Positions 14,134-24,700 of a DNA stretch of 64,000 nt are shown one piece after another (within the stretch, counting starts at the first letter, position 1; the number at the start of each line of letters is the position of its first letter). The DNA is from Flaccisagitta enflata (Eukaryota; Chaetognatha; Sagittoidea; Aphragmophora): the NCBI GenBank assembly GCA_965153355.1, contig OZ231126.1, positions 7,502,001-7,566,000 on the forward strand, read 5' to 3'. The translations under genes and the position numbers were made by a program. Under the pieces are notes generated by a model. It saw only the letters and a program-made list of their open reading frames with translations. It did no database searches and was not told the DNA's origin.

Positions 14134-14940
14134 TGCTCCCTCCCTCAACTAGTGTCATGACCTACTTAAGCAGGGCACGGGTTCCGTCGCACTGACCATC
14201 TAACGCTTTTGCGACTATCCCTTCTTGGCGGAAGGGGGGGGGGGGTGGGTTGTTTAGTCTCTGCTTTGCTTCAGTCTCGGCGAATGATGTTGGATTGGGT
14301 TGAGGAGTGGTAACGACTGAGGACTGACTGAGGATACCGGATATCAGATTTAACTCAATCCAGTCTAATTAATTCAATTTGTATTCTGTCGGGTTGGGTT
14401 TTTTTCGCTTTCTAGTCGCTTGCTTAGCGACTTTTCATGAAGGTGTGTCTTGGAAGAAATTTCGAAGACGCTACTGATCTTTTGTGTTTAGATGCGTCCT
14501 CGCATCTCTATAAGAGGGTCTGTCCCTTGGTAGGAATGTCTGTCTGTCTGTCTGTCTGGAACGCGAAAATTCTAAAACACGATTTTTAAGGTTTTCTGTT
14601 CATTTCTCTTCATGTCTCTTCATGTCTCTTATATTTCTTATGTCTCTTGGGGAGGGTGGGGAGGCGTGGGGGGAGGGGTGTTGAGGTGATGGGGGAGGGG
14701 TGGAGAGGTGTGGGGGGAGAGAGGAATCAGTTAATATGTTTCATTTTATCTCTGAATCTTTATATTTTCATATTTTTATATCTTTATATCTTTATATCTT
14801 AATAATTTGTATGATAATATCTTACATCTAAAGAGGACGCATCTATTGGACATCTCTTGGCCTTGTTACCGGGTTTTCCCGTTTGGGCGAAGCTTTAATT
14901 CGAGCAGATTCGGGTTGTGATGTATAAAACCCAGCTCTCA
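14134..14940. other. No gene seen
   Basis: Contains a short (CTGT)n run at about 14536-14560, a G-rich patch at 14650-14725 (GGGGAGGGGTG words) and an AT-rich patch at 14755-14825. No supported gene. Confidence 0.5.
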
Positions 14941-15040
14941 CCTAGCCCTAACGCTATCCCTGACCCTAACCCTAAACTTAAAACCACCCCCAACCCCAAC
15001 CTCATCCCTAACCCTAGTAACCCTACCCCTAACCCTTAAT
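14941..15040 (-). repeat. Degenerate interstitial telomeric DNA, CCCTAA orientation
   Basis: About 100 bp of CCCTAA-like words (CCCTAACG, CCCTGA, CCCTAACCCTAAA, CCCTAACCCTAGTAACCCTA). It is the complement strand of the TTAGGG seen in every tract to the right of 20654, so it is inverted relative to the telomeric array. Confidence 0.75.
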
Positions 15041-15684
15041 AAATACCCGCTTAGAAAGTCAGTAAAACAAAAGACATCAGCGAGTTCGAAAACAGTACCG
15101 TGTGTCTGTGCGTCCCTTGGAGGGAGGGTCAGTCTGAAAGAGAATTTTTGAGAGATGCCAAACTGAAAGAAACTGCACTTGTGAGCATGAATGCACCCGC
15201 ACAACCACATTATAGCCCCCGCCCATCCATCCGCATTACCGTCTCTGCCCACTCGGAACGCACTGGTGCTGTATCCCGCTTTGTCGGAGGTTATGTCACT
15301 CATGTGTGACGGTGGGGGTAGTGGGGTGGGGGATGTGAGTCATAAAGTGCGAGAATGAGCGTTTTGGAGGGTTTTAAATGTATATGTGGGGTCATAGGGT
15401 GTGGATAGGGGTTGGATACCCCGACTCGATCGTCCGCAACGATAATTTGACCCCGCGTCAATTGTTGCTGCTTTTCGTAAATCCAGACGTCATTATCGTT
15501 CTAGTTGTTGCTGTTGTTGTTTCTATATCAATATTGCCGTCTTGATAATCGCAAATCGAAGAACCGAAGCGGAAATATGAATCGTGCCTCTCAGATCAAG
15601 GAGGGAAAATCGAGCAAGTTATGGAACATGGTCTCATCCGTTATCATCCAAATTACAGGCTTCAAAAAATTTTATCGTTTAAAA
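15041..15684. other. No gene seen
   Basis: Mixed-composition DNA. Open frames of 60-120 codons have no recognisable features. Confidence 0.45.
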
Positions 15685-15758
15685 TGATTTCGTAACCCTT
15701 GTGTTTTCGTAACCCTAATGATTTCGTAACCCTAATGATTTTGTAACTCTTAAAATGA
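15685..15758 (+). repeat. 17-19 bp tandem repeat containing TAACCCTAA
   Basis: Four imperfect copies of TGATTTCGTAACCCTAA. The CGTAACCCTAA core contains one and a half telomeric words. Confidence 0.85.
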
Positions 15759-15792
15759 TCTACGGTCCAGGATATGAAGCAGTGGGGAGTCT

Positions 15793-15797
<5 letters not shown>

Positions 15798-15886
<89 letters not shown>
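15798..15886 (+). repeat. (CT)n microsatellite
   Basis: About 89 bp of uninterrupted CT. Confidence 0.95.
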
Positions 15887-15890
<4 letters not shown>

Positions 15891-15988
15891 GTCGATGTAT
15901 TTGTCATGATTAATAGGATTTAAATAATTCATCTCATTAATTGAATCTCAGCTTTAAGATCATCTCATAAATTGAATCCTTGTTACAG

Positions 15989-16015
15989 TTTTTTTTTTTT
16001 TTTTTTTTTTTTTTT
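15989..16015 (+). repeat. Poly-T tract (27 nt)
   Basis: A homopolymer following TTACAG. No retroposon body that I can recognise is attached on the complementary side. Confidence 0.95.
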
Positions 16016-17162
16016 GTTGATAGAATCTGGAGTTCAGTTGAGGTCGTCAATCGCGAGTCTTAGGTGCAAATTCATTCGGCGTGTAGCCTGCCATGCTCTC
16101 TGTCGGTTTGTCATTCATGCCGTCTGTCATCATGACATTCGTACTGTCTGGAAGATATGCAGTCATGCTACCTGTCGTTGTTCCGTACTGTCGTGCTCTC
16201 AAGTGCAGGCCTGATTTTTATGCGAGCCCGCGAGCCCGATGCTCTCTATTTTGCTGTTGGGCTTTCATTTTTTGCTAGATGTGAGTCCGGGAGGCTCTTT
16301 CAAATCATGCTGCATATCATGCTCACAAGTCGCATATATTCTGAATCTCCATTGGACCTATTGATGATACTTTAACCTTTAAAATATGAAAATTTTCACG
16401 TCCTGAATCATTTGATCAATCAATATACTTAACAGAAAATGTGTGAACAGATAACGGTGCCAAGTTAGTGAACAAGTTTGGAAAAAATGCATAGTCGCGG
16501 ACCGGCTATCCTGTATGAGGAACTGTACATTCTATTGCGTAGCAGTTTGTGACGACCCGATCCTTTGGTCGTTTCAAAATTAGAAGAAATATCGCACTTA
16601 CATAATATCGCACTTACATAAGATACACTACAAAAGTGGATTTCTTTATATAATGCTCCTCCAACATAAAATCCATTAGGACCAGTCTGATGAGAGACAG
16701 TTTGTTGCGGTAAAAGTTGAAAATTGACGAAAGTACTTAGTTTAATCCACCAAAAAGATTTTGATGATGACAGAGTAGTCGCACTGAGTAATCAATAGGA
16801 AAAGTTTTTGTTTTTCGCTTAAACAAAATCTTTTCCCTCGTAACTTCAATATGCAAATTAGGGTTTTATGAAGTCTTTTATCGGGCTCGTTGTTTTACGG
16901 TCGGGCTCAATCAAACTGTGAGAAGCGAGCCCAAAATGCTCATTCATCCAAAGAAATAATGTGCAACTAGCCCACATGTTTCAGCAGGCATTTCTTGTCG
17001 TCGCTACCCTTCTTCTGATAATTATTGATCTCTTCATAACTATTCATCCCACTAGGTATTTTTAATGCTTAGTTAGCCTTTAGTAAAAGTTTTATCCACT
17101 TCATTTTTCAGACTATCTTCTTATTTTGTTTTTCTTACTTCATTCATTTATCTTATTCATCT
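16016..17162. other. No gene seen
   Basis: Non-repetitive DNA with a small duplicated word (ATATCGCACTTACATAA twice near 16590-16622). Frames up to 80 codons, none convincing. Confidence 0.45.
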
Positions 17163-17350
17163 ATCTATTCATTCATTCATTCATTTATTCATTCATTCAT
17201 TCATTCATTCATTTATTCATTCATTCATTCATTCATTCATTCATTCACTCTTTTATTCATTTATTCACTTATGTATTTATTCATTCATCAATTCATTCAT
17301 TTCTAATTCATTCATTCATTCATTCATTCATTCATTCATTCATTCATTCA
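17163..17350 (+). repeat. (ATTC)n array at the broken edge of element A
   Basis: About 190 bp of ATTC/ATTT tetramers ending exactly where integrase homology of element A begins (the shared CAT makes the joint ambiguous by 2-3 bp). Confidence 0.95.
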
Positions 17351-19028
17351 TGGTCTTGGCCACCCTGGAGTCGAGAGGACGAAACAGTCCATTACTGACA
17401 AGTTTGTTTGGCCTAATGTGAAGCAGGACGTTTGTAAGTGGGCACGGGAATGCATCCCCTGTCAACAGGCCAAGATTCAACGTCATGTTGTGCCTCCCAT
17501 CGCTGAGTTTCAAGTCCCACCAAAGCGTTTTCAACACATTCATTTGGACTTGGTCTCAATGCCTCCGTCAAATGGCCATGACCATCTTCTCACCGTCGTG
17601 GACCGTTTTTCAAGATGGCCAGCAGCCTTCCCCATCCCCAACATAAATGCAGAGACAGTGATAGACACCCTCGCCCATGGATGGATTTCAGTCTATGGAG
17701 TGCCTGAAGTCATCACTACTGACCGTGGGAGTCAGTTTTCTTCGCAAGTTTTTACTCAGTTGCTGAAGACATGGGGCATCCGTCATATCATGACAACAGC
17801 TTACCACCCGGAAGCCAATGGGATGGTGGAGCGACTCCATCGTCGCCTAAAGGAAAGTTTGATCGCCCTTGGCAGAGGCGAAAGACTCCAGTGGTTTTGG
17901 AAGCTGCCCATGACGCTTCTCGCCCTACGCACAACCATCAAACCGGATATAGGAGCATCTCCTTCGGACCTGGTCTTTGGCGAGGGCATAACAGTTCCAG
18001 GCCAGCTAATCGGCCCACCAAATCTAAGTGATGAGGAACTACTTCGTCAGCAGCGTTCTACTCTCAGCAACATCAGACTAGAAGTTGAAAGACTACAACC
18101 AACTCCCACTTCCGCTCACCGAAATCCTCAGGTCAACATCCCCGATGACTTATCAACAGCCACCCATGTACTCGTCAGAAAAGGGGTTCAACCATCGTTG
18201 ACAGCGCCTTATGAAGGACCCTATGAGGTGGTCTCTCGTCACCCAAATGGTTTCAGGCTTCGTTTGCCTGGAAGAGGTACTGATATAGTAGCTCTCGCTC
18301 GTCTCAAACCTGCAATTGTCGCACCGGAAGATCAACGTGATGAGGACGTGGATAATGACGTCACGCCACCGTCTCCACCTCCTCCTGGTCGTCCACCTGG
18401 CATCAGGACCAGGCAGCCCGCGCCAACAACGCGTCAGACGCGCAGCAGCACGCAGCAGCAGCAGCAGCCTCGTCAGCAGCAGCAGCAGCAGCAGCAGCGG
18501 CAGCCTCAACAGCAGCAGCCTCGACAGCAGCAACAGCCACAGCCAGGGTTGACTCATGAGCCCAACAATAGCTCAGCTCCAGCTTCGCAGACTCCGTGCT
18601 CCAGCAGGGATGTCCCTGGAGAACCTCTACCAGACTCACCTCCTCCTCCTTCTCTTCCTCCTCGTCGTCCTCGACGACAACCGCAACGAGAAGATCCGCC
18701 TCCAATCGACCCGTCAGGCAGGGTAGACGTGCCTGATGACCCGAACTTATCCACCTGCCCAGACCTGGTGGGAGAGCAAATCATTGCTGATGCGTTTCCA
18801 CACCTTCCGGACCCTCTCAGCCGCGATCCAAACGATGTGGACCAGCCATTGGTCCCTCCTCGCGAACCGTCCAATCAGGAGCCTCAGTCAGACTCTCAGC
18901 GTCAAGGGGGCGCATCAAGGCAAAGGGTACTTTCATTCTCAAAACCTAAAAAGGGCAATTTTTCCTACAGACGTCGTAGGCCTGACATCAACGCATTGAA
19001 AGCAATCCTAGCAGATGTGGCTAGCTAA
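17349..19028 (+). pseudogene. pol: Element A pol fragment: integrase and C-terminal tail
   Basis: This open frame begins inside the integrase zinc finger (HGLGHPG, then C-x2-C as CIPCQQAK) and runs uninterrupted to TAA at 19026-19028. The catalytic core is present: Asp in HLDLVSMP, Asp in TTDRGSQFSS and Glu in NGMVERLHRRLKESL. A GPYE...F.L..PGR module follows, then a Pro-rich stretch, a Gln-rich stretch encoded by CAG triplets (about 18445-18540) and the conserved end motif SFSKPKKGNFSYRRRRPDIN. About the first 950 residues of pol, compared with D, are missing, so the fragment cannot support transposition on its own. There is no frameshift within the remaining part, which suggests the truncation is not ancient. 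Confidence 0.9.
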
Positions 19029-19144
19029 TTATGTGTCTCTTACTTTAGCGTTTACTTTTACTCTCACTTTCGTTAGTGTCAACTCTATTCCGTCGTGTGG
19101 TCAGGGCACAATAAACCTGGTTCATTTGCATAATGTAGTGCATC

Positions 19145-19242
19145 AGAGGACGCAACCTCTTTAAAAAAAGTTTTTTCGTCACTTTATATCATGTTCACTC
19201 ACGTCTTTCGTAGACTGCTCCCGCTTACCCGTACACAGTCTA
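19145..19242 (+). other. Element A 3' UTR hairpins
   Basis: Two potential RNA hairpins lie between the pol stop and the LTR. One is AGAGG-ACGCAA-CCTCT at 19145-19160, followed by a T/A-rich run. The other pairs TAGACTG (19211-19217) with CAGTCTA (19236-19242), whose 3' arm runs into the polypurine tract. Related positions in B, D and E keep the pairing with changed bases. Confidence 0.6.
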
Positions 19243-19249
19243 GGGGGCG
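19240..19249 (+). other. Element A polypurine tract
   Basis: CTAGGGGGCG immediately precedes the LTR start TGTGGC. By position it is the plus-strand primer site. Confidence 0.8.
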
Positions 19250-20653
19250 TGTGGCTCTCGGTAGTATGTTTACTTTTTGTTATAAAAAATAATACTCACC
19301 TTGCCTTTTGTTCGTGTCCTTATATGGTGGCATACCTTATATAGGTGTCAACAATCTCATTTGCATATTAGCGTCAGTTTATGTCTCATCATGTCAGTCA
19401 CCTCATTCCCTACCCCATGATGTAACTCCCATGTCCGTAACGTCTATGGTTCATGAGTTATGGTGTAATAACATATGGTACCTCATTTACATATTATGGT
19501 CTCGTTACATTTGCTATTTAAATTTCTCACTCGGTCTGATTTCAAATCTGGCGTCCATTTTGCTCTAGGAGCTATGGTGTAAAAGATAGCAGACCGATGG
19601 GGTTATGTTCTCAAGCCTATGAGCGGCCAGTCCCATGGGGGTGGGCCTCATTGGATTGGGCCTGCATATTGTGGCGAGGATAATGAGCTTTGTGATGGCT
19701 TTGCACGCCCATTATCTCCTATCAACAGTATCTCAAAATAAGGGGTCAGGTTTAACCCCCTATACAAATGTTTCATCCTGATGGCCGATCCAGATCATTT
19801 TTATAGAGGTGAAAAGCCTCTGCAGTCCCCGGATTCGATCCTTGGACCTTTGGATCCAAGGTTCTCTCCCTTACCAGTCTCGCCACGGCGGCTGCAAGGA
19901 TTAACCTGCCAAAGCCTAAGGTGGTTCTTCCCCTCTTTGTTTTCTGCTTTGTTTTCCCCTTAATTTTCCTAAGTATGAGTGATTACATACTGTGCCCACA
20001 CTTAGCCTTATCCGATTACTATGATATTTGGTACATGCATAGATTAGCCTTAGAGAAAATGATTGGCGTTTTTGGTTTCCTCATTTTCGGCCAGGCTTAG
20101 CGACCCTGCCCAAATAACTTCTTTAGAAATTATCTCTATCTCTAACTTTTGCTTAATTAACTTATTCAAGCCTTTTGTTTGCTTCTACTTTAACAGAAGG
20201 ATTTGCCTTCTTGAATTTTGGATTAAGATGTTCATTTGTCATCAGGTCAGGTGACCTTCCCTCGTCCCCTCCGTGGTCACATGACCTTCCCAAGATGGCT
20301 GCCGCCATGGCAGGCAGCATGGCCAGATTGCTTACCTGTGGAATCTGTTTCGTTTATTCTGGTTCTTGTTTCTTAGCCAGAAAGGCTATAGTTTTCTCTC
20401 CTCGATTTTATTGCTATAAATAAAAGGCCTAAGGGTCTTACATTGAACTTGTGTTTTTATTTATGCTTGGGTGATTAGCCCAAAGCCAATAAGTACCCTC
20501 AAGGGTACCGAAGGACTTGAGGCTCCTGCCTCTGACCCTGTCCTTTGTGTTAAGACTTGTGTTTCGATGGTAAATAAGCTTTGTGCTTTAAAGCATGTTG
20601 TAAAGACATTAAATAACATTGGAGTCAATTTAACTGCTATTTACCTCGCTACA
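19250..20653 (+). repeat. Element A 3' LTR (1404 bp)
   Basis: Starts TGTGGC and ends GCTACA. It carries ATTTGCAT (near 19362), a palindrome GGTCACATGACC (near 20275), a CAAGATGGCTGCCGCCATGG block (20291-20310), an AATAAA-type poly(A) signal near 20419, and a GTACCC...GGGTAC hairpin at 20493-20508. The antisense tRNA-like segment is listed separately. Confidence 0.9.
19828..19893 (-). other. tRNA-like segment in element A LTR
   Basis: Read on the minus strand it has an A-box-like word near GTGGCGAGACTGGTAAGG and a B-box-like GGATCGAATCC at tRNA-like spacing. A folded functional tRNA is not supported. Confidence 0.45.
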
Positions 20654-20692
20654 GGGTTAGGGTTAGGGTTAGGGTTAGGGTTAGGGTTAGGG

Positions 20693-20723
<31 letters not shown>

Positions 20724-21091
20724 AGGTTGAGGAAGTAGAGGTGAAAGAGGCTGTGCCAGGCCAGGCCAGGCCAGGGCAGTGTTGTGCCAGGCTAGGCCAG
20801 GCTGGTTGTGCTAGGCCAGTTGTGCTGTGTGCTAGGCCAGGTTGTGCTGTGTTGTGCAGTGCCAGGCCAGCTGTGCCAGGCTTGTGCTGTGGTGCCAGGG
20901 TTGTACAGGCCAGTTGTGCAGGGCTAGCTTGGGTTGTGCTGGTTGTGTTGTGTTGTGTTGTGTTGTGTTGAGGTTGTGCTGTGTTGTGTTGTGTTGTGGT
21001 TAGGCTGGCCAGTTGTGGTTAGGTTGGCTTGGTTGTGGGGCTAGGCTAGGTTAGGAAGGGTTAGGGTTAGGGTTAGGGTTAGGGTTAGGGT
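20654..21091 (+). repeat. Telomeric tract T1 (TTAGGG)n
   Basis: Perfect TTAGGG repeats abut the element A LTR (20654-20705) and element C (about 21059-21091). The middle is degenerate: GGCCAGG and TTGTG words dominate 20750-21050. The G-rich strand is the plus strand. The right edge ends ...TTAGGGT before the C LTR. Confidence 0.95.
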
Positions 21092-21589
21092 TGTAGATAA
21101 CTAAGTTATCGGAGAGACTAGTCTGCTCTATGTATAAAAGCATAGGAGACAATACAAGAAGCTTGTAACCCTTCACACGAAATTGTGGTCAACCACTACA
21201 CAAGTAACCAGGTAGAACAAGACTGAGGAAGGAGGGTAAGCCTCCTTCTTTTAAGGGGATCCAGGGACAGGAAGTGGATCCTGATTGGCTGACCGATTTA
21301 TGAAAAAGGGTCCTTCAATCCTGTTCTAGAATATTCCAAAAGAGGATTGAAGGCGGCTAAATCTACTGCCAAATGAGGCGCTCTCATTGGCCAGAATAGT
21401 TAAGAGAAAGGCAGCTTCAATCCGCCTCGCGAACGGATGTAATAATCCTGTAACACTTTAACATGAAGAAGCTGTTACAACACAAAGTAAGAGTAAGGTC
21501 CTAAAAGCTAAACGCTGAATCTAGTGTCTTCTACTAAGCTGGTCCCTAAGGATTGCCAGCAATAATCCTACAGGCCTTGGGAGGCCACA
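21092..21589 (-). repeat. Element C 3' LTR (498 bp)
   Basis: On the minus strand it starts TGTGGCCTCC and ends GTTATCTACA. It holds two CCAAT boxes (one near 21283-21287), a TTAAAAG box just downstream, and a GGAGGCTTACCCTCC hairpin. Confidence 0.92.
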
Positions 21590-21601
21590 CGCCCCCCAGA
21601 T
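21590..21601 (-). other. Element C polypurine tract
   Basis: On the minus strand ATCTGGGGGGCG directly precedes the LTR start TGTGGCC. It is comparable to CTAGGGGGCG in the other elements. Confidence 0.8.
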
Positions 21602-21783
21602 CGTACGTAATCGGAGTAAGGAATAAACGTAAACGAGAATTGCGTCGATCTATCGCAATGGAACGGATGAATGCTATATACAAGATTTCGAAGTGAGGTT
21701 ACGTAAAAACTTAGTACACGTCGGAATAAAAAGATGTAAAAATGTAAAAACGGAGTTACATTAAAGGCATTAACGAAAACACG

Positions 21784-24700
21784 CTACGAATTTAAGTGTT
21801 CGTGAATCAAATTAAAAAGGGCGTTAACATCTGGTCTTCTTCTTTGGTACGAAAAGTTCCCAGGTTTCGGCTTGGAGAATGACAGGATTCGTTTCCGGGA
21901 TGGAGGAGGGTTTGTCGTTTTGTCGGGGAGAGGTTCAGTTTGGTTCGGTCGTTGCTTCGAGAATTTTCGTTCGTTCTCTTTCGTGAAGAAGCGCGTAGGA
22001 CCGGAGTTGCATGGAGCTTTGGGATCGTCTGGGGGCTCGCATTGGCAAGGCGCCAGGTTTGTGTCGGAAGGAGTGTGACCGTCGAACGGGTCATTAGACT
22101 CGTCGGGGGTAGACGGAGGCGATGGTGCGCTCGAAGGGTTCGGTGTGGTGTCTGATTCTTGTGCGACGGTTGGAGTCCGGAGCCTTCTCAGCCTACGGAG
22201 GTGTTCATCCTCTGAGTCGGTATCGACGGGGTTGGATCGGTTCTTGGCTTGAGCTGATGTTCCTTCGCCCGGATCAAAGTTGAGTGGGTCGGGGTCGCGA
22301 ACGTCGGCTCCACTTTGTTGACGGGTGACGCGAGTTGTAGTATCCGGCTGCCTCGTTCGAGGTCCTGGTCTTCGACCGGGAGGTGGAGGAGAGGGAGGAA
22401 TTTGATCGTCGAGATCGTCGGAATTTTGTGTTGAGTCTGAGTTGTCGGCGTAAGCCGGCTTCACCCGTGCGAGAGCGATTTCTTCGATGCCGCGACCTGG
22501 CAAGTGGACCTTGACGCCGGTTTGCGTGCGCGATTCGACGCGGTAGGGTCCAACATATGGTTGTGTCAACGGCGGTTGTACGCCCCCCCGGCGTATCATG
22601 ACGTGAGTCGCATTCTGTAAATCGTCGGGAATGTGGACGTCGGGGATGCGATGAGCGGAGGTCTGGGTTGGTTGAAGTCGTTCGACTTCAAGGCGGAGGC
22701 CGGCCAGTGCGTTTTGCCGTTGTTGATTTGTGTTTTGGCCGTTTGAGAAACTCGGGAGGAGATCACCGGGCACTGCGATGCCTTCTCCGTAGACAAGGTC
22801 GGAAGGTGAGGCGCCAATGTCCGGCTTGAGTGTCGTCCTAAGTGAGAGGAGAGCCATTGGTAGCTTCCAAAACCAGCGGCTGGTGTCATCGTCGCAGAGT
22901 GCCATGAGGGACTCTTTGAGCCTCCGGTGAAGACGTTCTACCATACCGTTGGCTTCCGGATGGTAGGCCGTTGTAGTGTTGTGGCGAATACCCCACGTTT
23001 CGAGGAGTTGCGTCCAAACCGCGGAGGTAAATTGGCTTCCGCGGTCAGTAGTTATTGTTTCTGGGACGCCAAAGGACGCGACCCATCCGTGAGCGAACGC
23101 GTTGATGACTGATTCTGTCGTGATGTCTTTGAGGGGGAACGCGGCGGGCCATCTCGAAAATCGGTCGATCATTGTGAGGAGATAGCGGTGGCCGTCCGAT
23201 TCCGGCATCATCGTTATGTCGGCGTGCACGTGCGAAAAGCGGCGATTCGGGACGACGAATTCGTGGATTGGCGGTACGGTATTGCGGCCGACTTTGGAAC
23301 GTTGGCAGTGGAGGCAATTGCGGGCCCAACGTGAGACGTCGGAGCGGAGGGATGGCCAGACGAATTTGTTCCGGACCATTTGCCTTGTGCGTTCGATACC
23401 TGGGTGTCCCAGGCCGTGAATGGAGTCGAAAACGCGTTGACGCCAGGAGAAGGGCACGAAGGGCCGCGCCGGTCCGTTGGAAACGTCAACGAAGAGGTCG
23501 AAATTCCCAATGGGGATCTTTCGAAGCGTAAGTCCCGAGTTTGGGTCGTTGGAGAGTCGACGAAAATCTGCGTCAAGTGGTTGGTCGCGCGCCATTTCGG
23601 CGAAGTCGATGCCAAGCGCGGAGATTGAATTGATCGTCGTGCTCAATTCTTCGATTTTGGTTTCGTTGACTGGTTTGTTGATAGAGCAGATAGGTGTTTT
23701 GTCGGCATTTGACGTCGTTGCTTTGAGGCTGTCGAGGATGCAGTTGCCGACGCAATTAATGCTACCAGCTTTGATGCAGTTGATTGCCGTAATAAACACG
23801 TGTTCCTCATCCTCGCCGTTAGGTCGGGAGAGGGCATCTGCGACTACATTTGCTTTTCCGCGCAGATAACGGATATCCGTTGTGAATTCCGCTATGTTGG
23901 ACAACTGATAAGTTTGACGCGCGGTGTGGGGTTCCGACTTCTTTGATAAGGCCGGGATGAGCGACTGGTGGTCCGTATACAACGTAAAGTTGCGGCCCTC
24001 TAGGAGGTGTCGGAAGTGGCGGATGGAGCGATGGGCGGCCAGCAGCTCGCGGTCAAATGGGGGCCATTCGCGTTGAGTTCCTTTTAGCCGTGCGCTGAAG
24101 AATGCGAGCGGTTCCCATCCTGTTGGTCCTCGTTGTTCGAGAACTCCGCCCATGGCAATCTTTGATGCGTCGGTTGTAAGCGCGAGTGGCGCGTTAGGGC
24201 GGGGGTGATGTAGAAGTGCGGCCTTGGCGAGAGCTTCTTTGATCGCTTGGAACGAAGTTTCGCAGCCGGCTGTCCAATCGAGCTTTCTGGGTTTCCCTTC
24301 CAGGGCGCCGTAGAGATTGTCGAGATGTTCGGTGGCGTGGCGGATGTTTCGCCGGTAGTAACCCACCATGCCCAAGAACCGTTGGAGCTCTTTGACGGTG
24401 GTGGGAGCCTTAGTCGCGCGGATTGCTTCGACTTTGTCGGGTAGCGGTACGATGCCGTTTTGGTCGACGTGGAAGCCGAGGAAGTCAAGCTCGCTAACGC
24501 CGAGGACGCATTTTGCGCGGTTTACGACCAGTCCGTTTTCGGCGAGGAGGTTGAAGATTTGTTTGAGGTGGGACATATGCTCTTCCGGCGAGTTTGAAAA
24601 TACCAGAATGTCGTCCAAATAGACGAAACAGAAGGGCAAATCTCCCAGGATCGCGTCCATCATGCGTTGGAAGTCTTGACCCGCGTTTTTTAGCCCAAAA

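Larger units (their letters stand above)
17349..20653 (+). mobile_element. Element A: 5'-truncated Ty3-type LTR retrotransposon
   Basis: What remains is the integrase and tail part of pol, a 3' UTR, a polypurine tract and one complete LTR. The 5' LTR, gag, protease, RT and RNase H are missing. The left edge is a direct junction with an ATTC microsatellite, while the right edge is a clean LTR end (GCTACA) followed by GGGTTAGGG. Its integrase and LTR are clearly related to those of elements D and E but not identical. Confidence 0.9.

Noticed and set aside
17126-17398. 90-codon Phe/Ile/His/Ser-rich frame
   Set aside because: Translation of the ATTC tetranucleotide array.
18403-18705. Antisense Glu/Ala-rich frames opposite the pol tails (also 47000-47330 and 57180-57600)
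   Set aside because: Shadows of CAG/CTC-rich coding sequence on the other strand.
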